Virus record (IMG/VR): IMGVR_UViG_3300033991_000040 | Span: 1 to 30,493 of that record | Direction: 5' to 3' (one strand) | Origin: a virus | Length of the DNA: 30,493 nucleotides | Shown here: positions 4,878 to 12,674 of the stretch, in pieces | Layout: every line of letters begins with the position of its first letter | Position numbering within the stretch: the first letter of the stretch is position 1 | Made by a program: the position numbers and the translations under genes | Notes under the pieces: generated by a model | Databases searched by the model: none | Seen by the model: only the letters and a program-made list of their open reading frames with translations | What the model was told of the DNA's origin: nothing

Positions 4878-6800
4878 ATGTTCTCAAAAAACAAACCAGT
4901 GGATAAAGCAGTAGAATATTACAATGAATGGAAAACTTGGCGAGAAAATCTCAGACCATACTGGACCCAGATTGACAAGAATCAGGAAATGTATGAATTC
5001 TACAAGCGGGAGGATGAAGAATCTTCATCATCAGTGTCTCTCAACACCCCGTTTGCGATTGTAGAATCCTTGGTTGCAAAATGTAATGAAAACAACCTGG
5101 AGGTGAATGTTAAGGCAAAAGGTAAAAACGAAAAAGGAATTAATGATTTCGAAGATTGGGTTTCGTCTATTTTGGAAGACGCCATTATGGACGCAGACGT
5201 AGCTTCAATTGTTGGTTCATTTAAGAAAACCAAAGAAAAATATGAGCGGGAATATTTTATTAAGGGAAATGCTTTTGCGGAAATCAATTGGTTAAAGAAG
5301 AAAGACGGGAACGAGGTTTTAGCGAACGGTCCCTTTGTCCGTGTTTTGCCCTTTAAGAGTGTTATTTTCAACCCCGCCAAGACGGCTTCTGATTCCAATG
5401 TTTACTATATTGAGAAATATGTTTCGTGGAGAGAATTAGAAGAAAAAGAACAAGATAAAACAGGAAGGGGTCTTTACAAAAATCTTTATAAACTAAAAAG
5501 ATCCCTAACCAAAGATGATCAAGCGATAGATCACGAGGAAGATCAATTTGTTTCGGCAGATAAAAAAATCACCCGTAAGGTTTCCAAGATTCAATTACTT
5601 GAAAGGTGGGAGGGAACAAAACTATGCGTTATTGCAGACGGTTCAGTCATTATTAGAGAAGATGATGATCCCCTCAAGATTGGTAGATGCCCCATTTTGG
5701 TTTCTATGAATTATGTGGTAACAGGAAGACCCTATGCTTATGGAGAAATTGATGCAATATACAAGCCAGTTAGAGCGCAAGACACTATTATTAATCAAAA
5801 CATTCAGATTTTAAATCGTTATTTGAAAGATGCTTTGGTCGTGGATGTCAATTCGGGGGTTGAGTTAGATGATTTGATGTTGATTTTGGAAGATGGTGGT
5901 GTAGTTTATGGAACACAGAACGCCATAATGACCGTTCCGACTAATGTCCCTCCCCAATCCGCTTTTACGGCACCAAGCGTTTTGCAAGAAGCAATTGAGC
6001 GTGCTGCTCGTTTTTCTCCTTACTCGACGGGCATACCAGCACAGAAGACTGATAAAACAATGGGAACAATGGGTGGAATTCAAGCATTACAGCGAGCATC
6101 TGAGCCAAACTTTCAAATTAAGTTAGACGATATAGAGGATACTTTTATGCGTCCATTGGGTAGAATCTATCTTCGAATGATAGCAAACCTAATGGGTGAG
6201 AAGGATATACGCTATGCTTTGCTCAAAAATAAAACTTCACAATGGGTAGCCGCCACTAAGGGTATTTTACAGGGTAAGGCTAAGGTAGAAGATATGATAA
6301 TCTGCGGGATGATAACTCCAGAACAGGGAATAGAGGTTGCTATTGAGCTTGCCGATCAAGGCAAAGACCCCCGCGAGCACATTGTTTTTGATGTAGATTG
6401 GGTGGTAGATATTCGATTAGACAACCAAGCCGAAGTTGACAAGATTCAAAAAGCAAATCAAAAAATGGGATTTGTCGGTTGGGCAAGTAAAACTCTTGGT
6501 ATCCAGTTCTCACCAGAACGCACCGCTACTGATATTGGTCGGGGAATGGGCATTGAAGACCCTGAAGCTCTTTATTTGACCGAAGAAGAGAAACAGGAGC
6601 TTGCTCAGAAACAGCAAGCAATGATGGAAGCTGAACAGCAAAATCAAATCCAGCAGGAAGCAATGAAGAGTCAAATGCAAGATCAAAGCAAAACCAAGCA
6701 AAAACTGCTTGATCATAAGTCAAGATTAAGTTTAGAACAATTAAAACAGGCGGGAGCACCAATGGGAACCAATGTTCCTCAACCAATGCCCCCGATGTAA
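4878..6800 (+). CDS. portal protein
   Basis: A 640-residue portal. The ATG at 4878 has AAGGAG upstream; a TTG 15 nt earlier has none. Portals form the dodecameric ring through which DNA enters and leaves the head. The size, position after terL and layout (helical N-terminus, YFIKGNAFAEINW around residue 125, FVRVLPFKSVIFNP around 155, then a long helical stem region with TMGGIQALQRASEP) resemble the large P22/SU10-type portals of podoviruses. The last 80 residues are Gln/Met-rich and coiled-coil-like (KQQAMMEAEQQNQIQQEA) with a Pro-rich end, matching the barrel extension found in some of these portals. Confidence 0.88.
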   Translation: MFSKNKPVDKAVEYYNEWKTWRENLRPYWTQIDKNQEMYEFYKREDEESSSSVSLNTPFAIVESLVAKCNENNLEVNVKAKGKNEKGINDFEDWVSSILEDAIMDADVASIVGSFKKTKEKYEREYFIKGNAFAEINWLKKKDGNEVLANGPFVRVLPFKSVIFNPAKTASDSNVYYIEKYVSWRELEEKEQDKTGRGLYKNLYKLKRSLTKDDQAIDHEEDQFVSADKKITRKVSKIQLLERWEGTKLCVIADGSVIIREDDDPLKIGRCPILVSMNYVVTGRPYAYGEIDAIYKPVRAQDTIINQNIQILNRYLKDALVVDVNSGVELDDLMLILEDGGVVYGTQNAIMTVPTNVPPQSAFTAPSVLQEAIERAARFSPYSTGIPAQKTDKTMGTMGGIQALQRASEPNFQIKLDDIEDTFMRPLGRIYLRMIANLMGEKDIRYALLKNKTSQWVAATKGILQGKAKVEDMIICGMITPEQGIEVAIELADQGKDPREHIVFDVDWVVDIRLDNQAEVDKIQKANQKMGFVGWASKTLGIQFSPERTATDIGRGMGIEDPEALYLTEEEKQELAQKQQAMMEAEQQNQIQQEAMKSQMQDQSKTKQKLLDHKSRLSLEQLKQAGAPMGTNVPQPMPPM

Positions 6801-6809
6801 GGAGGACAA

Positions 6810-7112
6810 ATGAACAAAGAGGAAAAAGAAGCCAGGCTCAGGGGAGCCATTAAAAGGACCGGTAAATATACTGGGCTTTGGGCTAACCCAGATTTTCAGG
6901 ACTGGCGTAATGATATAGTGAAGGGACGATTGAAGCGTCTTGAGAAAGCGATTTTGAATACGGATGTTACTGTTGAAGAAAAACAGAGACTGGCAATTAG
7001 TAATATTCTAAAATATCAAGCTCTTAAATCGCAGACAGACGATCTTTTCAAGATTAATCAATTTATCGAAAAAGAGGCAACCCAAAAACTTAGAAAACTT
7101 AAAAAAGAATAG
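6810..7112 (+). CDS. small helical protein between portal and scaffold
   Basis: A 100-residue, strongly charged, all-helical-looking protein with ATG behind AAGGAGGACAA. It starts MNKEEKEARLRGAIKRTGKY, has a Trp-rich patch (GLWANPDFQDWRNDIVKGR) and ends in Lys/Leu helix (QKLRKLKKE). Its position between portal and scaffold suggests a minor head or assembly role. The 'DF.DWR' pattern and following helices look like a small accessory protein often seen after P22-type portals, but I cannot name a family. Confidence 0.6.
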   Translation: MNKEEKEARLRGAIKRTGKYTGLWANPDFQDWRNDIVKGRLKRLEKAILNTDVTVEEKQRLAISNILKYQALKSQTDDLFKINQFIEKEATQKLRKLKKE

Positions 7113-7123
7113 TTGTTTCCCAT

Positions 7124-7157
7124 AGAAGGCTAAGGTAAGTCCTCCCTTTAGCCTTCT
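7124..7157. repeat. 10-bp hairpin in the portal-scaffold gap
   Basis: AGAAGGCTAA (7124-7133) pairs perfectly with TTAGCCTTCT (7148-7157), loop 14 nt, and two more GG/CC pairs can extend it around a bulge. It lies in the 125-nt gap before the scaffold gene. No T-run follows, so it is a weak terminator or an RNA-stability element. The rest of the gap holds TAGCG/CGCTA arms near 7190-7210 and the scaffold ribosome binding site AAGGAG. Confidence 0.5.
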
Positions 7158-7237
7158 GACGGAGGCAATTAGGGTTCATTACCTAAATAGCGCATAATAA
7201 CGGGTCGCTACCGAATAATGTCTCATAAGGAGAACCT

Positions 7238-7930
7238 ATGGCTAAGGAAGAAGCTAAGGAAGAGGTTGAAACTTCCCCAGAGGAACCAAAAGAACCTCAA
7301 AAAGAACAACCATCAGAGGAAGAGCCCGTCAGTGAAGACGCAAAAACACCACCCGAATCTGATAAAGGCGACTTGAATATTGCTTTAAAGGAAGAAAGAA
7401 CCAAAAGGCAAGAACTCGAGCGCAAACTGCAAGACCCGAACTTTGTTTATTCTAAAGCAGAGGAATTGGGCTTGACACGGCCTGAAGCTGATGCGCAGGC
7501 AGAATCGCCTACTGATCAAGCTCAGGCACCTCGACCCGCTCCTAACATTTTTCCACTGATGCAGGACTTTTATGCTTACAAAGAAGCGGTGAAAGAATTT
7601 CCAGAAGCTGAATCTAATCCAGACGTTGCTGATATGGTTAATGGAATGGTTCAGTCTGGTAAGAAAACACCCGCCGAAGCAGTAAAAGCAGTCAAGAAAG
7701 AGTTGGAAAAGCAGGCCGAGAAACTAAAATCAGAAGAAAGCAAAAAACAAGAAGAGGAAGAAACGAAACAAGAAAAAGCTCAGACTGCTGGAATTGAACA
7801 CGATACTTCTTCTGACACCGAAGAGATGGCGGATCTTCTAAAAAGATCTAAATCTCTGAATCCCACCGTTCAAAAGCCAGCAATGATTGAGCTTCTTAAA
7901 AGGAAAAACAAGGAGGCGGGATTGACTTAA
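7238..7930 (+). CDS. scaffolding protein
   Basis: A 230-residue protein placed directly before the major capsid gene, where tailed phages keep the scaffold that shapes the prohead and then leaves. The composition fits: an acidic, Pro/Glu-rich N-terminus of about 45 residues, a helical stretch (ALKEERTKRQELERKLQDPN), a Pro/Ala linker, a second Lys/Glu coiled coil (residues about 145-180) and a short basic C-terminal helix (MIELLKRKNKEAG) of the type that contacts capsid protein. Scaffold sequences diverge quickly, so the call rests on context and composition. ATG behind ATAAGGAGAACCT. Confidence 0.8.
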   Translation: MAKEEAKEEVETSPEEPKEPQKEQPSEEEPVSEDAKTPPESDKGDLNIALKEERTKRQELERKLQDPNFVYSKAEELGLTRPEADAQAESPTDQAQAPRPAPNIFPLMQDFYAYKEAVKEFPEAESNPDVADMVNGMVQSGKKTPAEAVKAVKKELEKQAEKLKSEESKKQEEEETKQEKAQTAGIEHDTSSDTEEMADLLKRSKSLNPTVQKPAMIELLKRKNKEAGLT

Positions 7931-7963
7931 CAATTAGCGAGGACGGAGGATAGAAAGGTATAG

Positions 7964-8863
7964 ATGACTGCATCGACAGGTTCGTTTTCGTATGGACATC
8001 TTGCCTCTCGTGAATCACTATGGGACCAAATTAAGGATTTAGACGTAATAGAGAGTTATGTTACATCCAACGCTGCTAAGGTTGATGTTACAAACAAAAT
8101 CCACGCTTGGCCCCAAGATCCGATTACTGCTACTTCTTCACAGGCAGGTACCGTAGAATTGACCGATACTTCTTATGTGGCTGCTAACCCAACCCTTTTG
8201 TATAACACCACTCAGATTATTGAAAAAGGTGTTCGGGTAACAGCGACATTGCAAAACACCAAAATGGCTGGATTTGCTGACAAGTTTGCCAGAGAACAAT
8301 TGAAGAAAATGAAAGAATGGAAGAATCAGTTAGAGTTTTCTGCGGTTGCTGGTGCAATGACTACTGGTACTGGAACAGCAGCAAGAACAATGCAAGGTAT
8401 CGCTGGTTTCGCTTCAACTTTGGCTACTACGCAAGGTTCGAGCGTATCCCTAACCTCAGATATGCTTAATAGCTATCTTGGTAATGCGTGGGAAGCTGGC
8501 GACAATCACGACACAATTCTTGTAGGAAGAACCCTGAAAGAAAGAATTTCAGCGTTCACCTCTGGCAATACCAGAAACATTGAAGCCAAAGCGGCTGAAT
8601 TGGTTGGAAGAGTTGATGTCTACGACAGTGATCACGGAAGAGTTGAGATTGTTAAACACCGTTATGTCAATAATATTACTGGCACAGTCACTAACACTTT
8701 AGTTTCTTACATTAAAGATTATGTCCAAGTTGGGTTTATGGACGAGCCTCACTTTGAGGATCGAGCACAAACTGGATACTTTAAGTCAGGAGCAATCGTT
8801 GGTGAAGCCACAATGCAGGTTGATAACGAGTTAGCCGTACAATGTGTTAAATTACTATCATAG
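7964..8863 (+). CDS. major capsid protein, SU10/DUF5309 type
   Basis: A 299-residue protein with the features of the DUF5309 (SU10-type) HK97-fold capsid proteins: an early helix (SRESLWDQIKDLDVIESY), a beta-rich N-terminal region, a long helix KMKEWKNQLEFSAVAGA, the conserved VYDSDHGRVEIVKHRYV near residue 220, a DYVQVGFMDEP strand, and an ending SGAIVGEATMQVDNELAV. These are family patterns I recall, not search results. The gene sits after the scaffold, and the ATG follows GAAAGGTATAG. A GC-rich hairpin follows the stop. Expected to be the most abundant virion protein. Confidence 0.88.
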   Translation: MTASTGSFSYGHLASRESLWDQIKDLDVIESYVTSNAAKVDVTNKIHAWPQDPITATSSQAGTVELTDTSYVAANPTLLYNTTQIIEKGVRVTATLQNTKMAGFADKFAREQLKKMKEWKNQLEFSAVAGAMTTGTGTAARTMQGIAGFASTLATTQGSSVSLTSDMLNSYLGNAWEAGDNHDTILVGRTLKERISAFTSGNTRNIEAKAAELVGRVDVYDSDHGRVEIVKHRYVNNITGTVTNTLVSYIKDYVQVGFMDEPHFEDRAQTGYFKSGAIVGEATMQVDNELAVQCVKLLS

Positions 8864-8872
8864 TGTGCTTAC

Positions 8873-8902
8873 CTGAAGCCTCTCAGAGGAGGGGGGCTTC
8901 GG
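8873..8902. terminator. hairpin after the capsid gene
   Basis: CTGAAGCC (8873-8880) pairs with GGCTTCGG (8895-8902), one G-T pair, with an inner CCTC/GGAGG-type pairing in the loop. It lies 9 nt after the capsid stop and ahead of the next ribosome binding site (GGAGG before 8925). There is no T-run, so it would be a weak or processing-type terminator that could set capsid mRNA above downstream mRNA. Confidence 0.45.
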
Positions 8903-8924
8903 CAAGAATACTATGGAGGATAAT

Positions 8925-9308
8925 ATGCCCAAAACTGGGTGGGCAAACAAAAGAAGAACAAAGAGCTATGGCTGGGCAACAACCAAAGCGACAGCCAATC
9001 AGTGGGCATTAATTGATATTGCGATAAAAGAGTTTATTCGCAAGTATCCTTTGCACTGGATTGCTTTCCAGAAAGACCTAAGAAGTAAGCGTTCTAAATA
9101 TAACGTAGCCAAAGAAGGCGGATTAAAAAAAAGTAATTTTCGCAATACCGCCTCTTTTCCTGTGATTTATGATAATGGTGGGGAACAGGTGGATTCTTTA
9201 TTGCCTGTGCTTAAAAAGATTATTCCCGAATTGACCCACAAACATTCGGTCAATTATGCTACTTTTCTCCGAAAATACCCAGTATTTTTACCAGGGGAGA
9301 AATTTTAA
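8925..9308 (+). CDS. unknown small basic protein after the capsid gene
   Basis: A 127-residue protein. I use ATG 8925 because GGAGG lies just upstream; an ATG at 8913 sits upstream of that site. The sequence has two parts: a basic, Trp-rich N-terminal half (MPKTGWANKRRTK; WIAFQKDLRSKRSK) and a C-terminal half with a Pro/Tyr/Phe pattern (NFRNTASFPVIYDNGGEQ; ATFLRKYPVFLPGEKF). I recognise no family. Its stop overlaps the start of the nucleotidyltransferase that opens the sugar island, so it is either the last head gene or the first island gene. Confidence 0.6.
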   Translation: MPKTGWANKRRTKSYGWATTKATANQWALIDIAIKEFIRKYPLHWIAFQKDLRSKRSKYNVAKEGGLKKSNFRNTASFPVIYDNGGEQVDSLLPVLKKIIPELTHKHSVNYATFLRKYPVFLPGEKF

Positions 9309-9730
9309 TGAAAAAAGTAATGATTTCAATGACGGGTGATTTGTTTCACGCAGGACACTTAAATTTAATTCAGGACGCTGTCAAACTGGGAGAGCTAATA
9401 GTCTGCATTCCCACTTCTCACTCCACCAAAGCCATTAAAGGGAGGAAACCAATCATATCATTGGAGGATAGGTTGAGAATAATTCAAGCCGTTAAGGGAG
9501 TACATTTGGTGTTGGGATATGATGGTTGCAAGGAATGGAAAAAAATAATCAGACTAATCAAACCAGACATTGTTTGCAGGGGTGATGATTGGAAAGATTT
9601 TCCTGGGCGCAAAACAGCCGAAGGACTGGGCATTAAAGTAATATTATTTCCATATACAAAGAGAATATCATCAATATCCATAAGAGAGAAAATATGCTCA
9701 ATGCAATGCTCAAAACCAAAGAAGTCTTAG
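9308..9730 (+). CDS. cytidylyl/adenylyltransferase (TagD/RfaE-like)
   Basis: A 140-residue nucleotidyltransferase of the HIGH superfamily that couples a phosphorylated sugar or polyol to CTP or ATP. Seen directly: TGDLFHAGHLNLI with the HxGH signature at residues 14-17, a conserved linker GRKPIISLEDRLRII, CRGDDW around residue 98, and the closing motif ISSISIREKI matching the ISTTxIR consensus. Full-length TagD and RfaE-C domains are about 130-150 residues. GDDW favours a glycerol-phosphate cytidylyltransferase while GRKTAEGLGIKV favours the heptose type, so the substrate cannot be fixed. It supplies the activated donor for the island. Its 3' end overlaps the next gene by 37 nt. Confidence 0.82.
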   Translation: MKKVMISMTGDLFHAGHLNLIQDAVKLGELIVCIPTSHSTKAIKGRKPIISLEDRLRIIQAVKGVHLVLGYDGCKEWKKIIRLIKPDIVCRGDDWKDFPGRKTAEGLGIKVILFPYTKRISSISIREKICSMQCSKPKKS

Positions 9731-10218
9731 ACGGCCTTAAAATACCATTCTGGTTAGATTGCGGCACGCTACTCAAAATGTATCGGGACAAAAAACCAGA
9801 TATGACAGATTGCGATATGGCGGTGAGCGAGAAAGATGCCCACCTCCTGTTGGGAGCGGTGAGGGTTTTTCTTGATAATGGTTTCAAGTTTTATAATATC
9901 TGGACACACCCGCTCAAGGGAATGACAGAACTGACCCTTTGTTTGGGGACCAATAAAATAGACCTCTTTGTGAAGTTTGAACAAGGAAAATGGGTTTATA
10001 CTATTTCAAGCTGTAGTGGTAGACATATAGTAGCCAAACAACCCAAGAAATACCTTTATCCACTGACAGTAATGAACATACTGGACACGGAATGGACTGT
10101 GCCTAATGATACTGAGAAATATTTAGAAGTATATTATGGAAAAAACTGGAGAATCCCGATAGACGAGTGGGATTGGACAAAAGATGCTCCTTGCATAGAC
10201 AGGAGGTGGAAAATATGA
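9694..10218 (+). CDS. LicD/fukutin-like phosphosugar transferase
   Basis: A 174-residue protein with the LicD-family signature: FWLDCGTLLKMYRD (residues 19-32), then TDCDMAV with the D39-x-D41 metal pair. A beta-rich middle (ELTLCLGTNKIDLFVKFEQG) and a Tyr/Trp-rich end (KYLEVYYGKNWRIP) also fit. LicD and fukutin-type enzymes move a phosphorylated alcohol such as phosphocholine, glycerol phosphate or ribitol phosphate from a CDP carrier to a glycan. That matches the nucleotidyltransferase immediately upstream, which it overlaps. A general nucleotidyltransferase-fold protein is the alternative. The ATG at 9694 follows AGAGAGAAAAT; ATG 9706 is another option. Confidence 0.75.
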   Translation: MLNAMLKTKEVLDGLKIPFWLDCGTLLKMYRDKKPDMTDCDMAVSEKDAHLLLGAVRVFLDNGFKFYNIWTHPLKGMTELTLCLGTNKIDLFVKFEQGKWVYTISSCSGRHIVAKQPKKYLYPLTVMNILDTEWTVPNDTEKYLEVYYGKNWRIPIDEWDWTKDAPCIDRRWKI

Positions 10219-10715
10219 AGGTTTTTATTGATGGGGGAGCATATAACGGAGACACCATTAAACAATTTTTAAGAGGTGATTTTATTAAGAGGAAAGACTT
10301 AAAAGAGTTTAAAATATTTGCTTTTGAGCCGATGTTCCCCGAGCTTCCCAACATGATACACAAAGCGATCAGTAATTATGATGGCGTGGCGACAATGAAT
10401 GGCGAGAATAGCCTGGCCAATTCAATTGAAAAAGATAATATTTACCACGAACCCCACCAAGAAACATTAGTGATGAATTTCCCTAAATGGTTTAAAAGAA
10501 AATTTCAAAAAGATGACTACATTATTATTAAGTTGGATATTGAGGGAAGCGAGTATGATATTTTGGACACAATGATTGAAGATAAAACCCTATCCTGGGT
10601 TAATATATTATTTTGTGAATTTCATTCTCAATGTATGAAAGACGGTCCTAAAAGGACCCGAGAAATTAAAGATAAAATAAAAAAATTAAAAGTTAAATTG
10701 GTGGAGTGGAAATGA
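10215..10715 (+). CDS. FkbM-type methyltransferase (first copy)
   Basis: A 166-residue SAM-dependent methyltransferase. The ATG at 10215 overlaps the previous stop as ATGA and follows AGGAGGTGGAAAAT. SAM-binding motif I is VFIDGGAYNGDTIKQF (residues 3-18), motif II IFAFEPMFPE, and the FkbM core IIKLDIEGSEYDIL lies around residue 100-113, ending with a FCEFHSQ strand. FkbM enzymes often O-methylate sugars. It is shorter than the usual 200-250 residues and the region between motifs II and III is compressed. A second FkbM gene lies at 14998. Confidence 0.82.
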   Translation: MKVFIDGGAYNGDTIKQFLRGDFIKRKDLKEFKIFAFEPMFPELPNMIHKAISNYDGVATMNGENSLANSIEKDNIYHEPHQETLVMNFPKWFKRKFQKDDYIIIKLDIEGSEYDILDTMIEDKTLSWVNILFCEFHSQCMKDGPKRTREIKDKIKKLKVKLVEWK

Positions 10716-11350
10716 AAATTTTAGAAATAACAACCTGTCTTCCCTGCAGAAACAGATGTTCGTATTGCCCCCAGGAACTCCTTATGAAAAACTATCGGGG
10801 TATTGATACTCTTACGCTTGAAAAATTTAAAGAAATGCTCAAAAACGTCCCAAAGGATGTAATAATCAACTTTGCTGGTTTTGTTGAACCTTTTCAAAAT
10901 AATGAATGTGTGGACATGATAGTTTATGCTGATAAAATGGGATACAAAATAAAAGTTTTCACAACATTGGTGGGTTTTACCAAAAAAGATGCAGACAAAA
11001 TAAAACATATTAAGTTTGATAGATTCTATATACACGAACTTAACACAGAAACAGAAAAGATAGAATATCCTTTTATAACCGACAGAATGAATGAAGCAGA
11101 ATACAAGCCATTTTTGACATCAAGAGCAGGAAATCTTTGGAAAGTTCCCTATAAAGAGCAGGTAACGGGTTGTCTCGCTCAGGGAAATTGTTCCGATGCT
11201 GTCGCTCTTCCAAATGGGGATTTATATTGCTGTATGGATTATGGGCTTACAAAAAAATTGGGAAATATATTTGAAATGAATTTTAACGATATACCAAAAC
11301 TTACGGAATTTAAATTGTGCCACTATTGTGAATACGCCAAAACAAACTAA
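10712..11350 (+). CDS. radical SAM/SPASM enzyme
   Basis: A 212-residue radical SAM enzyme from ATG 10712, again in an ATGA overlap. The 4Fe-4S cluster motif CxxxCxxC is C12-x3-C16-x2-C19 (TTCLPCRNRCSYCPQ). A SPASM-like second cluster region ends the protein: GCLAQGNCSDAVALPNGDLY, then YCCMDYG and LCHYCEYAK, giving Cys at about 154, 160, 173, 174, 203 and 206. SPASM enzymes modify peptides or small molecules, or act on sugars in surface-glycan clusters. At this length the barrel is short compared with the usual 300-400 residues. The substrate is unknown. Context suggests a glycan or a modified residue on a virion protein. Confidence 0.85.
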   Translation: MKILEITTCLPCRNRCSYCPQELLMKNYRGIDTLTLEKFKEMLKNVPKDVIINFAGFVEPFQNNECVDMIVYADKMGYKIKVFTTLVGFTKKDADKIKHIKFDRFYIHELNTETEKIEYPFITDRMNEAEYKPFLTSRAGNLWKVPYKEQVTGCLAQGNCSDAVALPNGDLYCCMDYGLTKKLGNIFEMNFNDIPKLTEFKLCHYCEYAKTN

Positions 11351-12674
11351 ATTAGCAGTTAGTATTAAGACATTCTTTCGAGAGGGAATCTTGACAAGAC
11401 TGGTCAATTCGATATTTGATCACTTAAAGAACTTTCATATTTACATTGCTGATGATTCTAAGGAAATTTCATCAGAAAAGCGGGAGCTTTATCAAGGCCT
11501 TGAGGAGAAGGGACACACTATTATCATTCTACCGTTTGATGTCGGCTTATCATACGGTAGAAACGAGATAGTGAAACGAGTGAAAGAGCCGTATTTGGTT
11601 TATTGTGATGATGATTATATAATGCTTGCCAATAACAACATAGATAGGGCAATCGGAATACTCAAGAAACGCAAAGACATTGGAGTAATCACTGGTCGCC
11701 TGATGATTCAAACCAATCCGACTGGCTATGAGTTTGAAATGGAAACCAAAAACAGGATATTGTATAAGAAGCCGTTACGGAGTAAGTGGGAGAGGGTAAA
11801 TGGTTTAAGGATTCGCCAAACCGACCTGGGGCTGAACTTCTTTGTAGCAAGAACTGAAGTATTTAAAGATGTTTTGTGGGACCCGAAATTGCATATCTCC
11901 ACCGAACACTTAGATTTCTTTTTACAGCTCCAGCACTCTAAGTGGAAAGTGTATTATTGCCCTGAGTTAAAAGCTGAGCACGACTTGCGAATAGCCGATC
12001 CCGAGTATGCTAAGTTCCGCCATCGTAAGTTTCATTGGAAGCATTTTGTGTATAAGTGGGGAGTGGATTGGTGTGAAGAGGATGGCATTAGAACAAATTA
12101 TCACACCGAAGCCGACAAGTGGGCGTCTCAACCAGCCGATATAAACCATATTATTTTCAGAAGCGATGACGTTGCTTTTGACACAGACCTTAAAAAGTTA
12201 GTCCAAATCACCAATGCTTTTGCCAAACACGGCATTGAAGAGTTATACGGTGTTATTCCTTATGGTAATCACCAAGATACCGAAACCAGCAAGACCCTCA
12301 AAGACAACCCCCGCTTAGTACAATTCTTGCGAAGTAAAGTGATGGGGGGACACAATATCTGTCTGCACGGCTTCAAACATATCAAAATGGAAGATAGTCA
12401 TTATGATGAGATTATCAAAGCAAGGCAATGGTTAGAGGGTTTGCTACAAACAAGAATTTTTTATTTCGCACCCCCGTTCAACTGTATCTCGGATCACTTG
12501 CGAGGAAGGCTGGTCAATGAGGGCGGTTTTATCGTTCTGGATAAGCAGGGAGAGGATTTTGAGCATTATGTCAACGAAAGACTGGAAATTAGATGTCAGT
12601 ATTGCTGGTTTCATTGGTGGAGCATTGATATTAAAAAATTAAATAAATGGTTAAACTTATGGAGGAAAAAATGA
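11328..12674 (+). CDS. glycosyltransferase family 2 fused to a polysaccharide deacetylase-like domain
   Basis: A 448-residue two-domain protein. The N-terminal half is a GT2 fold: LAVSIKTFFREG, IYIADDSKE, DVGLSYGRNEIV (typical NxGxxxxRN-like turn), and LVYCDDDYIM with the DXD metal motif at 94-96. Its acceptor-side H/D motif lies near STEHLDFFLQ. From about residue 275 a NodB-type deacetylase-like domain follows: IIFRSDDVAFD (D280, D281), ICLHGFKHIK with HxxxH at 347-351, FAPPFN at 380-385, and a closing CWFHWW with H429. It could extend and then de-N-acetylate a sugar chain. The start is the GTG at 11328, which overlaps the upstream gene and lacks a clear ribosome binding site. No ATG lies near. 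Confidence 0.8.
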   Translation: MNTPKQTKLAVSIKTFFREGILTRLVNSIFDHLKNFHIYIADDSKEISSEKRELYQGLEEKGHTIIILPFDVGLSYGRNEIVKRVKEPYLVYCDDDYIMLANNNIDRAIGILKKRKDIGVITGRLMIQTNPTGYEFEMETKNRILYKKPLRSKWERVNGLRIRQTDLGLNFFVARTEVFKDVLWDPKLHISTEHLDFFLQLQHSKWKVYYCPELKAEHDLRIADPEYAKFRHRKFHWKHFVYKWGVDWCEEDGIRTNYHTEADKWASQPADINHIIFRSDDVAFDTDLKKLVQITNAFAKHGIEELYGVIPYGNHQDTETSKTLKDNPRLVQFLRSKVMGGHNICLHGFKHIKMEDSHYDEIIKARQWLEGLLQTRIFYFAPPFNCISDHLRGRLVNEGGFIVLDKQGEDFEHYVNERLEIRCQYCWFHWWSIDIKKLNKWLNLWRKK

